The notes beneath the pieces were generated by a model. That model did not search any database and was not told where the DNA came from. It worked only from the letters and a program-made list of their open reading frames with translations. The position numbers were made by a program, and so were the translations under genes. Positions 24,369 through 33,480 of a stretch of DNA of 64,000 bases are shown piece after piece (the stretch's first letter is position 1; every line of letters begins with the position of its first letter). Origin of the DNA: CAYRJD01 sp965247395 (GTDB taxonomy: Bacteria > Actinomycetota > Acidimicrobiia > Acidimicrobiales > Poriferisodalaceae); contig OZ252012.1 in assembly GCA_965247395.1 (NCBI GenBank), positions 1,922,001 through 1,986,000 of the forward strand, written 5' to 3'.

Positions 24369-25994
24369 TTGTCTAAAAAACCCGTTAGATGGTGGTCGCT
24401 GCTGCTAGCAGCACTGATGGGTGTGGCGACCATGTTTTCGTTGCCGCACATTGTCGAGAGGTTTTCGATTGCTTGGGTAGTCGCACCTATTGGCTTGGGC
24501 GTTTTTGTCGCTTGGCAGAGTCAAAGTTGGGGTCAAAGCTGGGCGAAAGACAACCTCGCTACTCCGACCAAACGCTGGCGTCGACATTTTGCGATCGTCT
24601 ACGCCTATTGGGTGGGGGCGTATGGCTTCGGATTGGTTTGGATTACCGATCTGACCGTTCCCGGCTGGGTCATAGCCGCACTGGTCGAAGCTCTGATCAT
24701 GTCGGTGCCGACGGCGATTGCCTTAGGGGTCTGCAACACTGCGGGACCTGCTGGCTACCTGCGGTTAAGAGGCGCTCTCGCGTTTGGATCCGCCTTAGCT
24801 CTTGGCGAAGCAGTTCGTTGGGTGTTTCCCTTCGGCGGGGTTCCGATGTCAAGTCTTGCGTTGGGCGCCGTGGATGCACCGTGGGCTCCGCTTGCCCGGT
24901 TGGGTGGACCGTTGTTGTTAGTTATAGCAACGGGATTGTTGGCCTTTGCTCTTGTTGCGGTGGTGATGTTCTTGGAGCACTTTTTCCTCGTCAGGTTTCT
25001 TGGCTGGCAACGAGCTGGCCAAGGATCGCAAAGAGAACAACCACGGGTTCGGTCTTGGGCGACTCCACTAGCGCTAATAGCGCTGTTCAGCGTTGTCGGT
25101 GTGTTCGCTTTCAAAACAGAGTCGGTAAGCGAGCTACAAGTAGCTGTGCTTCAGTCCGGTGGTGAGCTAGGCGAGCGGGGACGAGCCGACGACATATTTG
25201 ACAAACACGTTGAGGCCACACGTCAGTACGCCAATGAGCTAGCCAATGTTGAGCTGTTGGTGTGGAGTGAGAGCAGCGTCGCTAGCGACGGCCCGCTGGA
25301 AGATTCACCAGAGCTTGTACGACTGCAAGCGCTAGCGAACGAGGTTGACACAACCATCATCGCCAACTTCTATGAACGCAGCGTTGGAGTGGATCCGCCT
25401 CGCTTCCGCAACGCCTCCGTTGTGGTTGCGTCCGAATCGGATCCTTCGGCTAGCGGCTACCTCGGGCGTTACGACAAGGTTCATCTCGTGCCGTTTGGCG
25501 AATACATCCCTTGGCGCGAGTTCCTAGACAATTTTGCCGACCTATCACTCGTGAGCCGTGACGCCATCGCCGGTTCGGGTCCCGGGGTGTTGCGGTCGCC
25601 TGTTGGCCCTCTGGCAGTGGTTAGCTCCTTTGAGATCTATTTCCCCGGCAGCGTGCGTAGCGGAGTGAATGCGGGCGGTCGCATAGTGGTGAATCCGACG
25701 TTGGCTTCTAGTTATCGGACCGATTGGGTGCCTGCACAGTCCTTGGCGTCGGCCAGGTTGCGAGCCATCGAAAGCGGGCGTTGGGTGTTACAGGCGTCCA
25801 CGACCGGCTATTCGGCAGTGATTGATCCGGCTGGCAACGTCATTGGGCGCACCGAGTTGAGCGACGTCGCAGTTGTGGTTGCGTTAGTGGAGCTACGAGA
25901 AGGGCGCACCGCGGCAACCTTCTTGAGCACTTGGCCGATCGTGCTAGCGGCTTTGCTGATGTTTGCCTACGGGTTGATAGCTCGCAGAAGGTGA
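24369..25994 (+). CDS. lnt: Apolipoprotein N-acyltransferase homologue with Ser at the catalytic Cys
   Basis: 541 residues, TTG start two bases after the hemY stop. About eight transmembrane segments (eg 9-27, 37-49, 74-92, 98-120, 136-155, 180-205, 232-247, 520-537) flank a nitrilase domain at about 256-505. Of the catalytic triad, Glu301 (LLVWSESS) and Lys370 (LGRYDKVHLVPFGEYIP) are in place, but the position before F/YE, normally Cys in ICYE, is Ser420 (VVSSFEIYFP; codon TCC at 25626-25628). Lnt adds the third acyl chain to lipoproteins. With Ser the usual thioester route would be impaired, so the protein may be inactive, or use Ser. Confidence 0.85.
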   Translation: MSKKPVRWWSLLLAALMGVATMFSLPHIVERFSIAWVVAPIGLGVFVAWQSQSWGQSWAKDNLATPTKRWRRHFAIVYAYWVGAYGFGLVWITDLTVPGWVIAALVEALIMSVPTAIALGVCNTAGPAGYLRLRGALAFGSALALGEAVRWVFPFGGVPMSSLALGAVDAPWAPLARLGGPLLLVIATGLLAFALVAVVMFLEHFFLVRFLGWQRAGQGSQREQPRVRSWATPLALIALFSVVGVFAFKTESVSELQVAVLQSGGELGERGRADDIFDKHVEATRQYANELANVELLVWSESSVASDGPLEDSPELVRLQALANEVDTTIIANFYERSVGVDPPRFRNASVVVASESDPSASGYLGRYDKVHLVPFGEYIPWREFLDNFADLSLVSRDAIAGSGPGVLRSPVGPLAVVSSFEIYFPGSVRSGVNAGGRIVVNPTLASSYRTDWVPAQSLASARLRAIESGRWVLQASTTGYSAVIDPAGNVIGRTELSDVAVVVALVELREGRTAATFLSTWPIVLAALLMFAYGLIARRR

Positions 25995-26000
25995 GCCAGG

Positions 26001-26984
26001 TCAGGCGTTACGGCCAGGCCAAACGTCCTGGTTCAACAAATTCCGAGGTCGCTTACCGTTCAGAGCAGCCATGGCTTCCTCTACTGCGAACGAAAAAATC
26101 CTGCGCCTGCCAGCTCCGGTGGCCGACGCCACATGCGGAGTAACTAGAACGTTGTCGTGCCCAAGCAGCGGATGATCGGCGGGCAGCGGTTCAGGGTCGG
26201 TCACGTCAAGTGCCGCACCGCGCACCTTGCCAGATTTCACCGCAGCCAGCAGAGCGTCTTGGTCAACTAACCCGCCACGCGAGGTGTTCACCAAGTACAC
26301 CCCATCGTTCATGGCGCCAAGCAGGTCTTCGCCCACTAGGTGTTGAGTGGCTTCACTAAGCGGGGCATGCACGGACACCACGTGCGCACCGGACACGACC
26401 TCAACGGGAGTTGCGGCCAGGGTGATGTCCATCTCCTTAGCGCGATCGGTGTCTATGTAAGGGTCGTAGGCCACCACGTTCATCCCAACACCACGCATTA
26501 TGCGACCGACCGAACTGCCAATGCGACCGAGCCCAATCAACCCCAGAGTGCTGCCGTCAAGTTCCAGATGATCGTGGCGCGCCCAATAGTTGCCTTCGGA
26601 GCGTTCCAGCCTCTTGGCGCTCTCGCGTAAGCCCTTGGTAATGGCAAAGATGAGTGCGACCGCGTGTTCGGCTGTTGAAACGGTCGGTCCATCAGGTGTG
26701 TTGCAAGCGGCGATACCGAAGCTGGTGGCTGCGGCAAGGTCGAGGTTGTCGTAGCCAATTCCAGCTCGCACGACTACTCGCAGTCTTGGCGCAAGCTCAT
26801 ATACCGAGGCGTCATAGCTGACAGTTGCACCGACTATGGCGCCGTCGCCCTGCTCTATGTTTGCTAGCGGGTTGTCTTCGGTGCTGGCAACGATCTGTGC
26901 CTGATCACCGATTAGCTCGCGCTGCATTTCTCCTGCCGGTCGATCAAACCAGATTGTCGGTTTTTCGTTAGGCATTGTTTGCAA
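26001..26984 (-). CDS. D-2-hydroxyacid dehydrogenase (SerA-like)
   Basis: 327 residues. VVVRAGIGYDNLDL with its catalytic Arg, TLGLIGLGRIGSSVGRIMRGVGMNVVAYDPY as the NAD Rossmann site, VNTSRGGLVDQDALL, the ALDVTDPEPLP with Glu, and VLVTPHVASATGAG with the catalytic His are all present. This is the compact form without the ACT or ASB regulatory domain of full-length 3-phosphoglycerate dehydrogenase; a hydroxypyruvate, glyoxylate or phosphoglycerate substrate is possible. The gene converges with lnt (six-base gap). Confidence 0.88.
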   Translation of the reverse strand: MQTMPNEKPTIWFDRPAGEMQRELIGDQAQIVASTEDNPLANIEQGDGAIVGATVSYDASVYELAPRLRVVVRAGIGYDNLDLAAATSFGIAACNTPDGPTVSTAEHAVALIFAITKGLRESAKRLERSEGNYWARHDHLELDGSTLGLIGLGRIGSSVGRIMRGVGMNVVAYDPYIDTDRAKEMDITLAATPVEVVSGAHVVSVHAPLSEATQHLVGEDLLGAMNDGVYLVNTSRGGLVDQDALLAAVKSGKVRGAALDVTDPEPLPADHPLLGHDNVLVTPHVASATGAGRRRIFSFAVEEAMAALNGKRPRNLLNQDVWPGRNA

Positions 26985-27069
26985 GTACCGGGCTTGTATA
27001 TACCGGGCTAATTAGGTGCTGGGCTTGCAGGCACTGGGTTAGCAGATACCGGGGCTGATAGGTATCTCA

Positions 27070-28560
27070 CTAGCTGGGCAGACGGTAGTTCGGAGCGGTC
27101 TTGGTCGCGATGATGTCGTGTACATGACTTTCACGGATGCCCGCTGTGGTGATCTTCACAAAGCGAGTGTCGTAGCGCACCGCATCAATGTCAGCAGCTC
27201 CGCAATAACCCATGGCTTGACGCAAGCCACCCACCAACTGATGCAGCACTCCCGCGAGCGGACCCTTGTAGGAAACTCGCCCTTCAATACCTTCGGGCAC
27301 AAGCATGTCTTCGGTCTGCATGTCCTGGAAGTAGCGGTCTTTGGAATAACTGCGGCCCTGCATTGCTCCGATCGAACCCATCCCGCGGTACTCCTTGAAG
27401 TACTCACCTTGATGCACCACCACATCGCCTGGGCTTTCGTCGGTGCCAGCGAACACGCTGCCAAACATGGCGCAATGAGCACCCGCCGCTAACGCTTTGA
27501 CAAGATCACCGGAATACTGCATACCGCCGTCGGCGATGACCGGAATGTCATGGACCGCAGCGGCCTGAGCACAGTCAAACACTGCGGTGATCTGCGGCAC
27601 ACCAACCCCTGCCACGATCCGTGTGGTGCAAATCGAGCCGGGCCCAATGCCAACCTTTACAGCGTCGGCGCCTGCGTCAATCAGTGCCTTTGTCGCTTCG
27701 GCAGTGGCGACATTTCCCGCCACTACATCTACCTCGTAGGTGGATTTGATTTTTGCGACCGCCTCAATTACCGACCGAGAGTGGCCGTGTGCGGTATCAA
27801 CCACTATTACGTCCACGCTGCGCTCGGTCAGAGCTGCGGCGCGTTCGTAAGCATCTGGGCCAGTCCCTACCGCGGCTGCTACGCGCAGTCGGCCGTGTTC
27901 GTCTTTGCTGGCGTGCGGGTATTGGATGCGCTTTTCGATGTCTTTGACGGTGATAAGCCCCACCAGCATGAAATCGTCATCGACAATTGGCAGCTTCTCA
28001 ATCTTGTGTTTGCCTAATACCGCTTGCGCTTCGGTTAAGGAAATGCCCTCATTAGCGGTGATGAGTCCTTCGGAGGTCATTACGTCGGCTACAAGCTGGC
28101 TGTGATCGGTTTCAAAGCGCAGATCGCGATTGGTGAGAATTCCTACCAAGCGACCTTTTTGCGTAATCGGCACGCCGCTGATCTTGAAGTTTGACATCAG
28201 CTGTTCGGCATCGGCCAGCGTTGCCTCGAGCGGCAGTGTGATCGGTTCGGCGATCATGCCCGACTCAGAACGCTTCACCTTGTCTACCTCAGCGGCTTGA
28301 TCTTCGACCGACAGGTTGCGGTGCAGCACTCCGATGCCGCCATGGCGTGCCATCGCCATTGCCATCGGTGCTCCGGTAACTGTGTCCATAGCCGCGCTGA
28401 CCAGCGGCATGCTTAGAGCGATGTTGCGCGTGAAGCGCGTGGTGGTGTCAACAGTGTCTGGCAGAACTTCCGACGCGGCCGGGATCAGCAGAACGTCGTC
28501 AAACGTGAGACCCTCAATCGCAAACTTTTGATCTTGTGAGGGAAACCGATCGGCAGCCAT
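27070..28560 (-). CDS. guaB: Inosine-5'-monophosphate dehydrogenase
   Basis: 496 residues, full length. It oxidises IMP to XMP, the committed step to GMP. FDDVLLIPAASEVLPDTVDTTTRFTRNI opens the barrel; two CBS domains lie at about 100-215; the catalytic loop VGIGPGSICTTRIVAGVGVPQ holds Cys311; the flap and PLAGVLHQLVGGLRQAMGYCGA follow. It diverges from gpgS across a 134-base gap with no obvious regulatory motif. Between its stop and the dehydrogenase start (26985-27069) lies a GC-rich stretch of degenerate 'accgggcta/ctgggcttg' repeats. Confidence 0.97.
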   Translation of the reverse strand: MAADRFPSQDQKFAIEGLTFDDVLLIPAASEVLPDTVDTTTRFTRNIALSMPLVSAAMDTVTGAPMAMAMARHGGIGVLHRNLSVEDQAAEVDKVKRSESGMIAEPITLPLEATLADAEQLMSNFKISGVPITQKGRLVGILTNRDLRFETDHSQLVADVMTSEGLITANEGISLTEAQAVLGKHKIEKLPIVDDDFMLVGLITVKDIEKRIQYPHASKDEHGRLRVAAAVGTGPDAYERAAALTERSVDVIVVDTAHGHSRSVIEAVAKIKSTYEVDVVAGNVATAEATKALIDAGADAVKVGIGPGSICTTRIVAGVGVPQITAVFDCAQAAAVHDIPVIADGGMQYSGDLVKALAAGAHCAMFGSVFAGTDESPGDVVVHQGEYFKEYRGMGSIGAMQGRSYSKDRYFQDMQTEDMLVPEGIEGRVSYKGPLAGVLHQLVGGLRQAMGYCGAADIDAVRYDTRFVKITTAGIRESHVHDIIATKTAPNYRLPS

Positions 28561-28694
28561 ATTTCAGATTATCGCGGGAGCCCGCGCAATCAAGACGGCA
28601 ATCGCTGCGCGACAAGGCCGCAAGCACACCGTGATCGGCGCGGGGGTTAGCTGCGACTGCAGGCGCAACCTTTCGCGGCGGCGTGCCCTAGCGT

Positions 28695-29936
28695 TTGACC
28701 GTGTCTGACTTTCAACAGCGGGGGTCGATCGGCACCTTGCACCGGCTCAGCGACAGGACCACCGAGAGCTTCGAAAGCGACCTGGAGGAATACACCCAGA
28801 AGCAGCCGGTGGCGCTCATCATCCCGTGCTTGTTCTCCGAGCTAGAGGGCGACGCACTGGGTGGGATCATAAAAGAGATCGCAAAGGTGAACTATCTCGA
28901 TGAGGTAATCGTTGGAATAGACCGAGCCGACGAGCAGCAGTTCGCCCATGCTCGAGAGGTTTTCTCACAGTTGCCGCAACGCACTCGTTTGCTGTGGAAC
29001 GACGGTCCGCGCTTGCGAGCTATCGATCAGCAACTGGAGTCGCACTCGCTTGCCCCGGACCAGCCAGGCAAGGGCCGCAACGTTTGGTATTGCCTGGGCT
29101 ATTTCATGGCGAGTGGCCGCTGTCAGGCGGTGGCGTTGCATGACGCTGACATCCTCACCTACGACCGCGGCATGCTGGCGAGGCTGCTCTATCCGATCAT
29201 GCATCCAACGTTTGGTTACTCGTTTTCGAAGGGCTATTACTTTCGAGCGTCTGAAGGGCAGCTAAAAGGCCGAGTGGCGCGGCTGCTGGTGCCGTCGTTG
29301 CTTCGTGCGCTGCGTTACACGATCGGCGATCACGACTACTTGCGCTATCTGTCAGCGTTTCGCTATCCGCTGGCGGGTGAGTTTGCGATGAAACTAGATA
29401 TGGCTCGCAGCATTCGTATTCCCAGCGATTGGGGCTTGGAGATCGGTGTGCTGTCGGAGGTGTATCGGATTTACCACGGTCGCCGGTTGTGCCAGGTGGA
29501 GATCGCTGACCGCTACGACCACAAACACCAAGATTTGTCACCGGAAGACCCCATGGCCGGGCTTCACAAGATGTGCCACGACATCTCCAAGGCCATCTAC
29601 CGCAAGCTGGCGATCGATGGCATTGTGCTGTCAACGTCGGTGTTTCGCACGGTCAAAGCGGCGTATTACCGCAACGCGTTGGACCTCATCAGCCACTATC
29701 GCAACGACACTGTGTTCAACGGTTTTGAATTTGATCTGCACGCGGAAGAGAGCGCGGTGGATCTGTTTGCCGCGACATTGATGGAAGCGGGAGAAGATTT
29801 TCTAAACAACCCGCACGAGACGCCGTTTATTCAGAATTGGTCACGCGTAGAGAGTGCCTTGCCAGACGTTCTGCCGCAGATATACGACGCGGTTGAGGCT
29901 GATAACGCGGTTCAGGGCGATCAAACGGCTCGCTAG
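28695..29936 (+). CDS. gpgS: Glucosyl-3-phosphoglycerate synthase (GpgS-like, GT81)
   Basis: 413 residues; TTG start at 28695, or GTG 28701. VALIIPCLFSELEGDAL and YLDEVIVGIDRADEQQF are the donor-binding N-terminus; VALHDADILTYDRGML carries the D-x-D metal motif (Asp150, Asp152); YPLAGEFAMKLDMARSIRIPSDWGLEIGVL is the GT81 acceptor region with GEFA and DWGLE. It joins glucose from a nucleotide sugar to 3-phosphoglycerate, the first step to glucosylglycerate (osmolyte and precursor of methylglucose polysaccharide). The matching phosphatase gene is not in the window. Its last 110 bases overlap the end of the convergent GH13_18 gene. Confidence 0.85.
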   Translation: MTVSDFQQRGSIGTLHRLSDRTTESFESDLEEYTQKQPVALIIPCLFSELEGDALGGIIKEIAKVNYLDEVIVGIDRADEQQFAHAREVFSQLPQRTRLLWNDGPRLRAIDQQLESHSLAPDQPGKGRNVWYCLGYFMASGRCQAVALHDADILTYDRGMLARLLYPIMHPTFGYSFSKGYYFRASEGQLKGRVARLLVPSLLRALRYTIGDHDYLRYLSAFRYPLAGEFAMKLDMARSIRIPSDWGLEIGVLSEVYRIYHGRRLCQVEIADRYDHKHQDLSPEDPMAGLHKMCHDISKAIYRKLAIDGIVLSTSVFRTVKAAYYRNALDLISHYRNDTVFNGFEFDLHAEESAVDLFAATLMEAGEDFLNNPHETPFIQNWSRVESALPDVLPQIYDAVEADNAVQGDQTAR

Positions 29937-31824
29937 ATTTTTCGACCAACCAGACGGTTTGGCCTGGAGCTAGCACAAGCTGCTTGTTTGGCGACCAGGT
30001 GCGTCGCGTCAGCAGATCAATGCAGGGTGCCTGAAACACCTTGTTATCGCAGGCAGGGCTATTGCTGGCAGGGCTATCGCAGGCAAGCTTGCTGGGCGAA
30101 AGTTGCTGGGTTGAGGCGGTGACGTTTGTAAGGCACGCAACGACTCGCACGGTTTCGTTAGCAAGGCTATCGCTAGCTGAGCTATCGCTCCCGCTGCCAC
30201 CGCGTATCAGCCCGAACACCCCATCCATAACCGGCAGCGGCAAGTAGGCAACATCGGGATGAAACGCTGGCTCGCTTTGCCTGATGTGAATAAGTTGCAG
30301 CAGCTCTTCCAGCACCGAACGCCGCAACCCCTGGTCGGCATCAAGCATTTCGTCCAGTTCGCTTGTCAGCAGCTTTTGTCGGTTGAAGTCACGCGGTTGC
30401 CAGGCTCTTGTGCCTCTGTGGTCGCCAGCCTTAACCCCAGGGGCGCACAACAGGCTGTGCAAATAGAAAGCCGGCACACCAGGCAGGCTCAGCATGATTG
30501 CGTGTGCCGCTAAATAGCTCGCCGCGCCTAGTTCGGGTCTGCCCTGCATTTTGCTCATTGAGCAAAACAAGTCAAAAAGTGGCACGTTCAGTTCATAGGG
30601 TCGCTTACCGTCGGACGTGTCGTAGTGCGAGTGCGTGCCACCGGCTTGGTCGGCTGCCGCGATCATCTGGTCAATCTCCTTAGCCGACAACACCCCCTCC
30701 ACCGGCCGCAGGCCGATGCCGTCATGGCTTGCTATGAAATTGAGGTAGGTCCTGTCTTGACTGTCGGCGGAGCTTGTAGCAGGAGTGCTTGTCGCGGACG
30801 GCAAGCACTCATTTAGGCCAACTGTCCACTCATGCAACTTCTTAGCCGAGCCCGACAAAAACGTGTGCACCAACAACGGCGCCAGGGTGAAGTTGTAGAT
30901 GACGCTCGATTCGGCTTCGCCGTTACCAAAATAGGAAATGTTTTGCTCGTGCGACACGTTCGTTTCGGTAACCAAAACGCTTCGGCTGTCATACGCATTC
31001 ATCAGCAGTCGCAACAGCTTCACCACCTCATGAGTTTGTGGCAGGTGAATGCAACTGGTGCCTAGCTCTTTCCACAGATACGCAATCGCATCTAGCCGCA
31101 CCCACTTTGCTCCGCGATCTAGCAGCTTCTTAAGCGTTATCAGCAGCTCCAGAAGTGCTTCGGGCTGGTGGTAGTCGATATCGATTTGGTCAAGGCTGAA
31201 GGTGCACCAAAGGTGTTGCTGGCCAGTTGGTGTATCGATCGGTTGCAGCAGCGGATGCGTACGTGGGCGCACCACGCTGCTGAGGTCATCATCAGGCGTA
31301 GCCGTCATCAAGCATTCAGCGCCATCGGAGCGCCCAGAGCGCAGATCGTCAACCCAGCGATGACTTTTACTTACATGGCCGCAGACCAGATCCACCATCA
31401 GCTTGAACTGACTTGCCAGCGCCTCAAGATCGTCCCAGGTGCCTAGCTTTGCGGCGACGGCTTGGTGATCGATCACCGCAAAGCCTCCATCGGAGCTAGC
31501 CGGGTAAAACGGCAACAGATGAACTATCGACACGGCATCGCTAAATAACTCTGAAACCATCTTGCGAAGCGTCTGCAGTGGTGGCTCACCGGGTTCGGTG
31601 ATGAAGTCCCCGTAGGTGATTAGAACAACGTCGTTGCGAGACCAGTGCGGCTCATCTGGGCTGCTCGGCGGTGCGCTAGCAGTCAGCGACAAGCCCATTG
31701 TGTCTAGGACTTCTGCGGTGAGCACAGCTATGTCGCCCAGCGGGTACAGCAGTTCCAAATGGTTGCGAACACGGCTAGCCAGGCTCTGAGCGTCGGCGCT
31801 ATAGGTTGGCGTTGTTATTGGCAC
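29827..31824 (-). CDS. GH13_18 phosphorylase (sucrose or glucosylglycerate phosphorylase-like)
   Basis: 665 residues. YGDFITEPGEPPLQTL and VHLLPFYPASSDGGFAVIDH, the WVRLDAIAYLW nucleophile Asp245, LVTETNVSHEQN acid/base Glu287 and FIASHDGIGLRP stabiliser Asp368 match the sucrose-phosphorylase group. The gene next door is gpgS, so glucosylglycerate phosphorylase is the better guess (context inference). It is about 80-100 residues longer than usual: a Ser/Ala-rich insert near 340-356, a Gly/Ser/Ala stretch near 552-562 and a Ser/Pro/Ala/Cys repeat near 593-609 (15-base DNA repeat at 30053-30097). The final 40 residues lie antisense to gpgS. Confidence 0.85.
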   Translation of the reverse strand: MPITTPTYSADAQSLASRVRNHLELLYPLGDIAVLTAEVLDTMGLSLTASAPPSSPDEPHWSRNDVVLITYGDFITEPGEPPLQTLRKMVSELFSDAVSIVHLLPFYPASSDGGFAVIDHQAVAAKLGTWDDLEALASQFKLMVDLVCGHVSKSHRWVDDLRSGRSDGAECLMTATPDDDLSSVVRPRTHPLLQPIDTPTGQQHLWCTFSLDQIDIDYHQPEALLELLITLKKLLDRGAKWVRLDAIAYLWKELGTSCIHLPQTHEVVKLLRLLMNAYDSRSVLVTETNVSHEQNISYFGNGEAESSVIYNFTLAPLLVHTFLSGSAKKLHEWTVGLNECLPSATSTPATSSADSQDRTYLNFIASHDGIGLRPVEGVLSAKEIDQMIAAADQAGGTHSHYDTSDGKRPYELNVPLFDLFCSMSKMQGRPELGAASYLAAHAIMLSLPGVPAFYLHSLLCAPGVKAGDHRGTRAWQPRDFNRQKLLTSELDEMLDADQGLRRSVLEELLQLIHIRQSEPAFHPDVAYLPLPVMDGVFGLIRGGSGSDSSASDSLANETVRVVACLTNVTASTQQLSPSKLACDSPASNSPACDNKVFQAPCIDLLTRRTWSPNKQLVLAPGQTVWLVEKSSEPFDRPEPRYQPQPRRISAAERLARHSLRVTNSE

Positions 31825-31898
31825 TGTTGGTTGGCGTTGTCATTAGCACTGCCCGTTGGCAGTTTTGTTGGAGGGAGCTTTCCTAAGCTATTGGGCAT

Positions 31899-33443
31899 AT
31901 GAGAACCCTTGCGGACCCCCTAAGACGAGCCGCCGCTTACCACGGTGAGCGGCTAGCGCTGCGATGTGGCTCGACTCAACGCAGCTTTGCGGAGCTAGTT
32001 GAGCGTGCCAAACGAGTAGGCGGACTGCTCGACAACCTAAATGTCAAGAGTGGCGAAAGAGTGGCACTGTGGTCGGCCAACTCGGCCGAATACATAGAGC
32101 TGTACTCAGGAGTGCCAGCCGCTGGTCGGCTGATCGTGCCGCTGAATACTCGCTGGGCGCAAGCCGAGCTAGTCGACACCCTTAAAGACGCTGGCGCATC
32201 CGTGCTGTTGTGCGACAGAGATCCTGGCGAGCTGGCTGACGCTGTAAAGACGGTGGTGCGCCTTGACGTTGATATTTCCGACGAGGCCACTAAAGCTAGT
32301 CAGCTGTCTTATGAGCAGCTGCTAGCAGAGGCAGAGCCGGTGGATTTTCACAATGGCTCTCCAGAAGACCTGGCCGGGTTGTTTTACACCGGCGGCACTA
32401 CCGGTAGGTCAAAGGGTGTGATGCTGACGCATCGCAATCTGCTGGCCAACACGATGAACAGCCAGGTCACGGTGCCGCTTGATGGCGATGATGTTTATTT
32501 GGTGGTGGCACCGTTGTTTCATGCGGCAGGGTCAAACAGCGTGTTGCAGTGCATTTCGCTTGGCGTTCCCCAGATAATCGTGCCTGCTTTTGACCCGGGC
32601 GAGTGCCTTGACCTGATTGAGTCCGAAGGTTGCACGGTGACTTTGGCCGTGCCAACGATGGTGTTAGCAATGAACGAGGCGCAAACTTCAAAGGCGCGCG
32701 ATGTGAGCTCTATGCGGCTGCTCGCTCATGGTGGTTCACCGGTTGCTATGGAAGTGGTGCGTCGGTCGGCGGAGCTGTTTACCAACGCCGAGCTGATCCA
32801 TCTATATGGCGCCACCGAGGCCTCACCACTGCTCACAGGTTTACGCCATGAGGAGCGGTTAGTAGATGCCGCGCGGGGTAAGTCGGTAGGTCAAGCCGTA
32901 TTGGATGTTTCTTTGCGAGTAGAGACCGAGGATGGGCGTGAAGCCGAGGCAGGCGAAGCAGGGGAGGTGCTGGCGTCGGGCTCGAACATCATGGCGGGCT
33001 ATTGGGAACGCCCGGATGAGACCGCGGCAGCGTTGTCGTCAGACGGCTGGTATCGCACTGGTGATGTCGGGCTGCTTGACGAAGAGGGCTACTTATACAT
33101 CGTTGACCGAGCCAAAGACATGATTATCTCCGGCGGCGAGAATGTGTATTGCACCGAGGTGGAAGATGTGCTCTTCCAACACGAAAAGGTGCTGGAGGCA
33201 ACGGTGTTCGGCATCCCTCACGAGCGCTGGGGTGAGTCGGTGCATGCGGTGGTGGTGGCCAGGGACGAGTCGTTGACCGCTGAAGAGCTGATCGCTTTTT
33301 GCCGCAAGACGCTGGCGGGCTACAAGCTGCCAAGCTCAGTGGAGTTCATAAAAGGCGAGCTCCCCAAATCTGGCCCAGGCAAGGTGCTCAAGCACGAGTT
33401 GCGAGCCGCCTACTGGGAGGGTTATGACCGCCAGGTGAACTAG
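31899..33443 (+). CDS. AMP-dependent acyl-CoA synthetase/ligase
   Basis: 514 residues from ATG 31899. GLFYTGGTTGRSKGVMLTHRN is the ATP-binding P-loop, ELIHLYGATEASPLLTGLR is motif A4, WYRTGDVGLLDEEGYLYIVDRAKDMIISGGENVYCTEVEDVL is A5-A7, and PKSGPGKVLKHEL holds the catalytic lysine (A10). It activates a carboxylic acid via an acyl-adenylate to its CoA thioester; chain length is not determinable. Just upstream (31800-31870) lie two degenerate copies of a 'gttggcgttgt.attggcactg' sequence. Confidence 0.92.
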   Translation: MRTLADPLRRAAAYHGERLALRCGSTQRSFAELVERAKRVGGLLDNLNVKSGERVALWSANSAEYIELYSGVPAAGRLIVPLNTRWAQAELVDTLKDAGASVLLCDRDPGELADAVKTVVRLDVDISDEATKASQLSYEQLLAEAEPVDFHNGSPEDLAGLFYTGGTTGRSKGVMLTHRNLLANTMNSQVTVPLDGDDVYLVVAPLFHAAGSNSVLQCISLGVPQIIVPAFDPGECLDLIESEGCTVTLAVPTMVLAMNEAQTSKARDVSSMRLLAHGGSPVAMEVVRRSAELFTNAELIHLYGATEASPLLTGLRHEERLVDAARGKSVGQAVLDVSLRVETEDGREAEAGEAGEVLASGSNIMAGYWERPDETAAALSSDGWYRTGDVGLLDEEGYLYIVDRAKDMIISGGENVYCTEVEDVLFQHEKVLEATVFGIPHERWGESVHAVVVARDESLTAEELIAFCRKTLAGYKLPSSVEFIKGELPKSGPGKVLKHELRAAYWEGYDRQVN

Positions 33444-33480
33444 GGCTGTGTAATACGAAGGCGACTCTTACGCTGGGTGT

